This document shows positions 63,980 through 64,000 of a stretch of DNA of 64,000 nucleotides, piece by piece. This stretch comes from Mangrovibacillus cuniculi (GTDB lineage: Bacteria > Bacillota > Bacilli > Bacillales > R1DC41). The stretch spans positions 2,635,001-2,699,000 of the forward strand of contig NZ_CP049742.1 of NCBI RefSeq assembly GCF_015482585.1, given 5' to 3'. The position numbers and the translations under genes were made by a program. The first letter of the stretch is position 1. Each line of letters starts with the position of its first letter. The notes beneath the pieces were generated by a model. It saw only the letters and a list, made by a program, of their open reading frames with translations, had not been told where the DNA came from and did not search any database.

Positions 63980-64000
63980 TATGGTCACTCCTCAAAATTA

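Overview
The window is a chromosomal segment of a low-GC Gram-positive bacterium of the Bacillaceae. The evidence is strong AGGAGG-type ribosome binding sites, a tyrosine T-box, PerR- and PurR-like operators, Bacillus-type parS sites, and many proteins that read as orthologues of Bacillus subtilis proteins (GuaC, YoxD, YvbK, YfjN, TcyP, DbpA, WalRKHIJ, PurA, DnaC-type helicase, GdpP, YybS). The right half has the gene content of the region flanking the replication origin in Bacillus: rlmH, htrA, walJ-I-H-K-R, a tRNA cluster, purA, dnaB, rplI, gdpP, yybS, rpsR, ssb, rpsF and ychF, nearly all on the minus strand. parS-like sites and a cluster of DnaA-box-like sequences fit an origin-proximal position.

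Layout. 1-0.97 kb: a 52-bp tandem array, then a PerR-type promoter. 1-6.2 kb: ahpCF, a soluble chemotaxis-type receptor, degV and guaC. 6.3-8.8 kb: tyrS with a T-box leader and an SDR. 8.8-12.6 kb: a GNAT enzyme, a renalase-like oxidoreductase, a photolyase/cryptochrome and a DUF429 protein, ended by a second 52-bp array. 13.5-15.2 kb: an MpsC/DUF2294-like gene and an SbtA-type bicarbonate transporter, each preceded by an intrinsic-terminator hairpin. 15.8-34.7 kb: an accessory stretch with two ECF sigma factor systems (one with a PadR regulator and a SEDS/FtsW-like membrane protein), a HepT/MntA toxin-antitoxin pair, small membrane proteins, VOC proteins, a radical SAM/SPASM protein, and several genes broken by single-base frameshifts or a stop codon. 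34.8-41 kb: metallopeptidase, cystine transporter, MsrA, RNA helicase. 41-64 kb: the origin-linked core listed above, with a LysM-G5-M23 endopeptidase beside walR and a glycosyltransferase/PAP2 pair inserted between ychF and rpsF.

Three non-coding patterns stand out. First, unrelated tandem arrays at 1-720, 12580-12892, 19195-19470 and 52340-52680 share a period of 52 (or 53) bp; in the first, 14 anchors keep exact 52-bp phase while the rest of the unit diverges. Second, a dispersed, foldable element of about 60 bp occurs four times (7562, 17777, 55765, 62796), always in the same orientation and always just past the U-tract of a minus-strand intrinsic terminator. Third, the two genes of the putative bicarbonate module each lie behind an attenuator-like hairpin. 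The core genes appear intact, whereas broken genes cluster at 17.5-31.7 kb.
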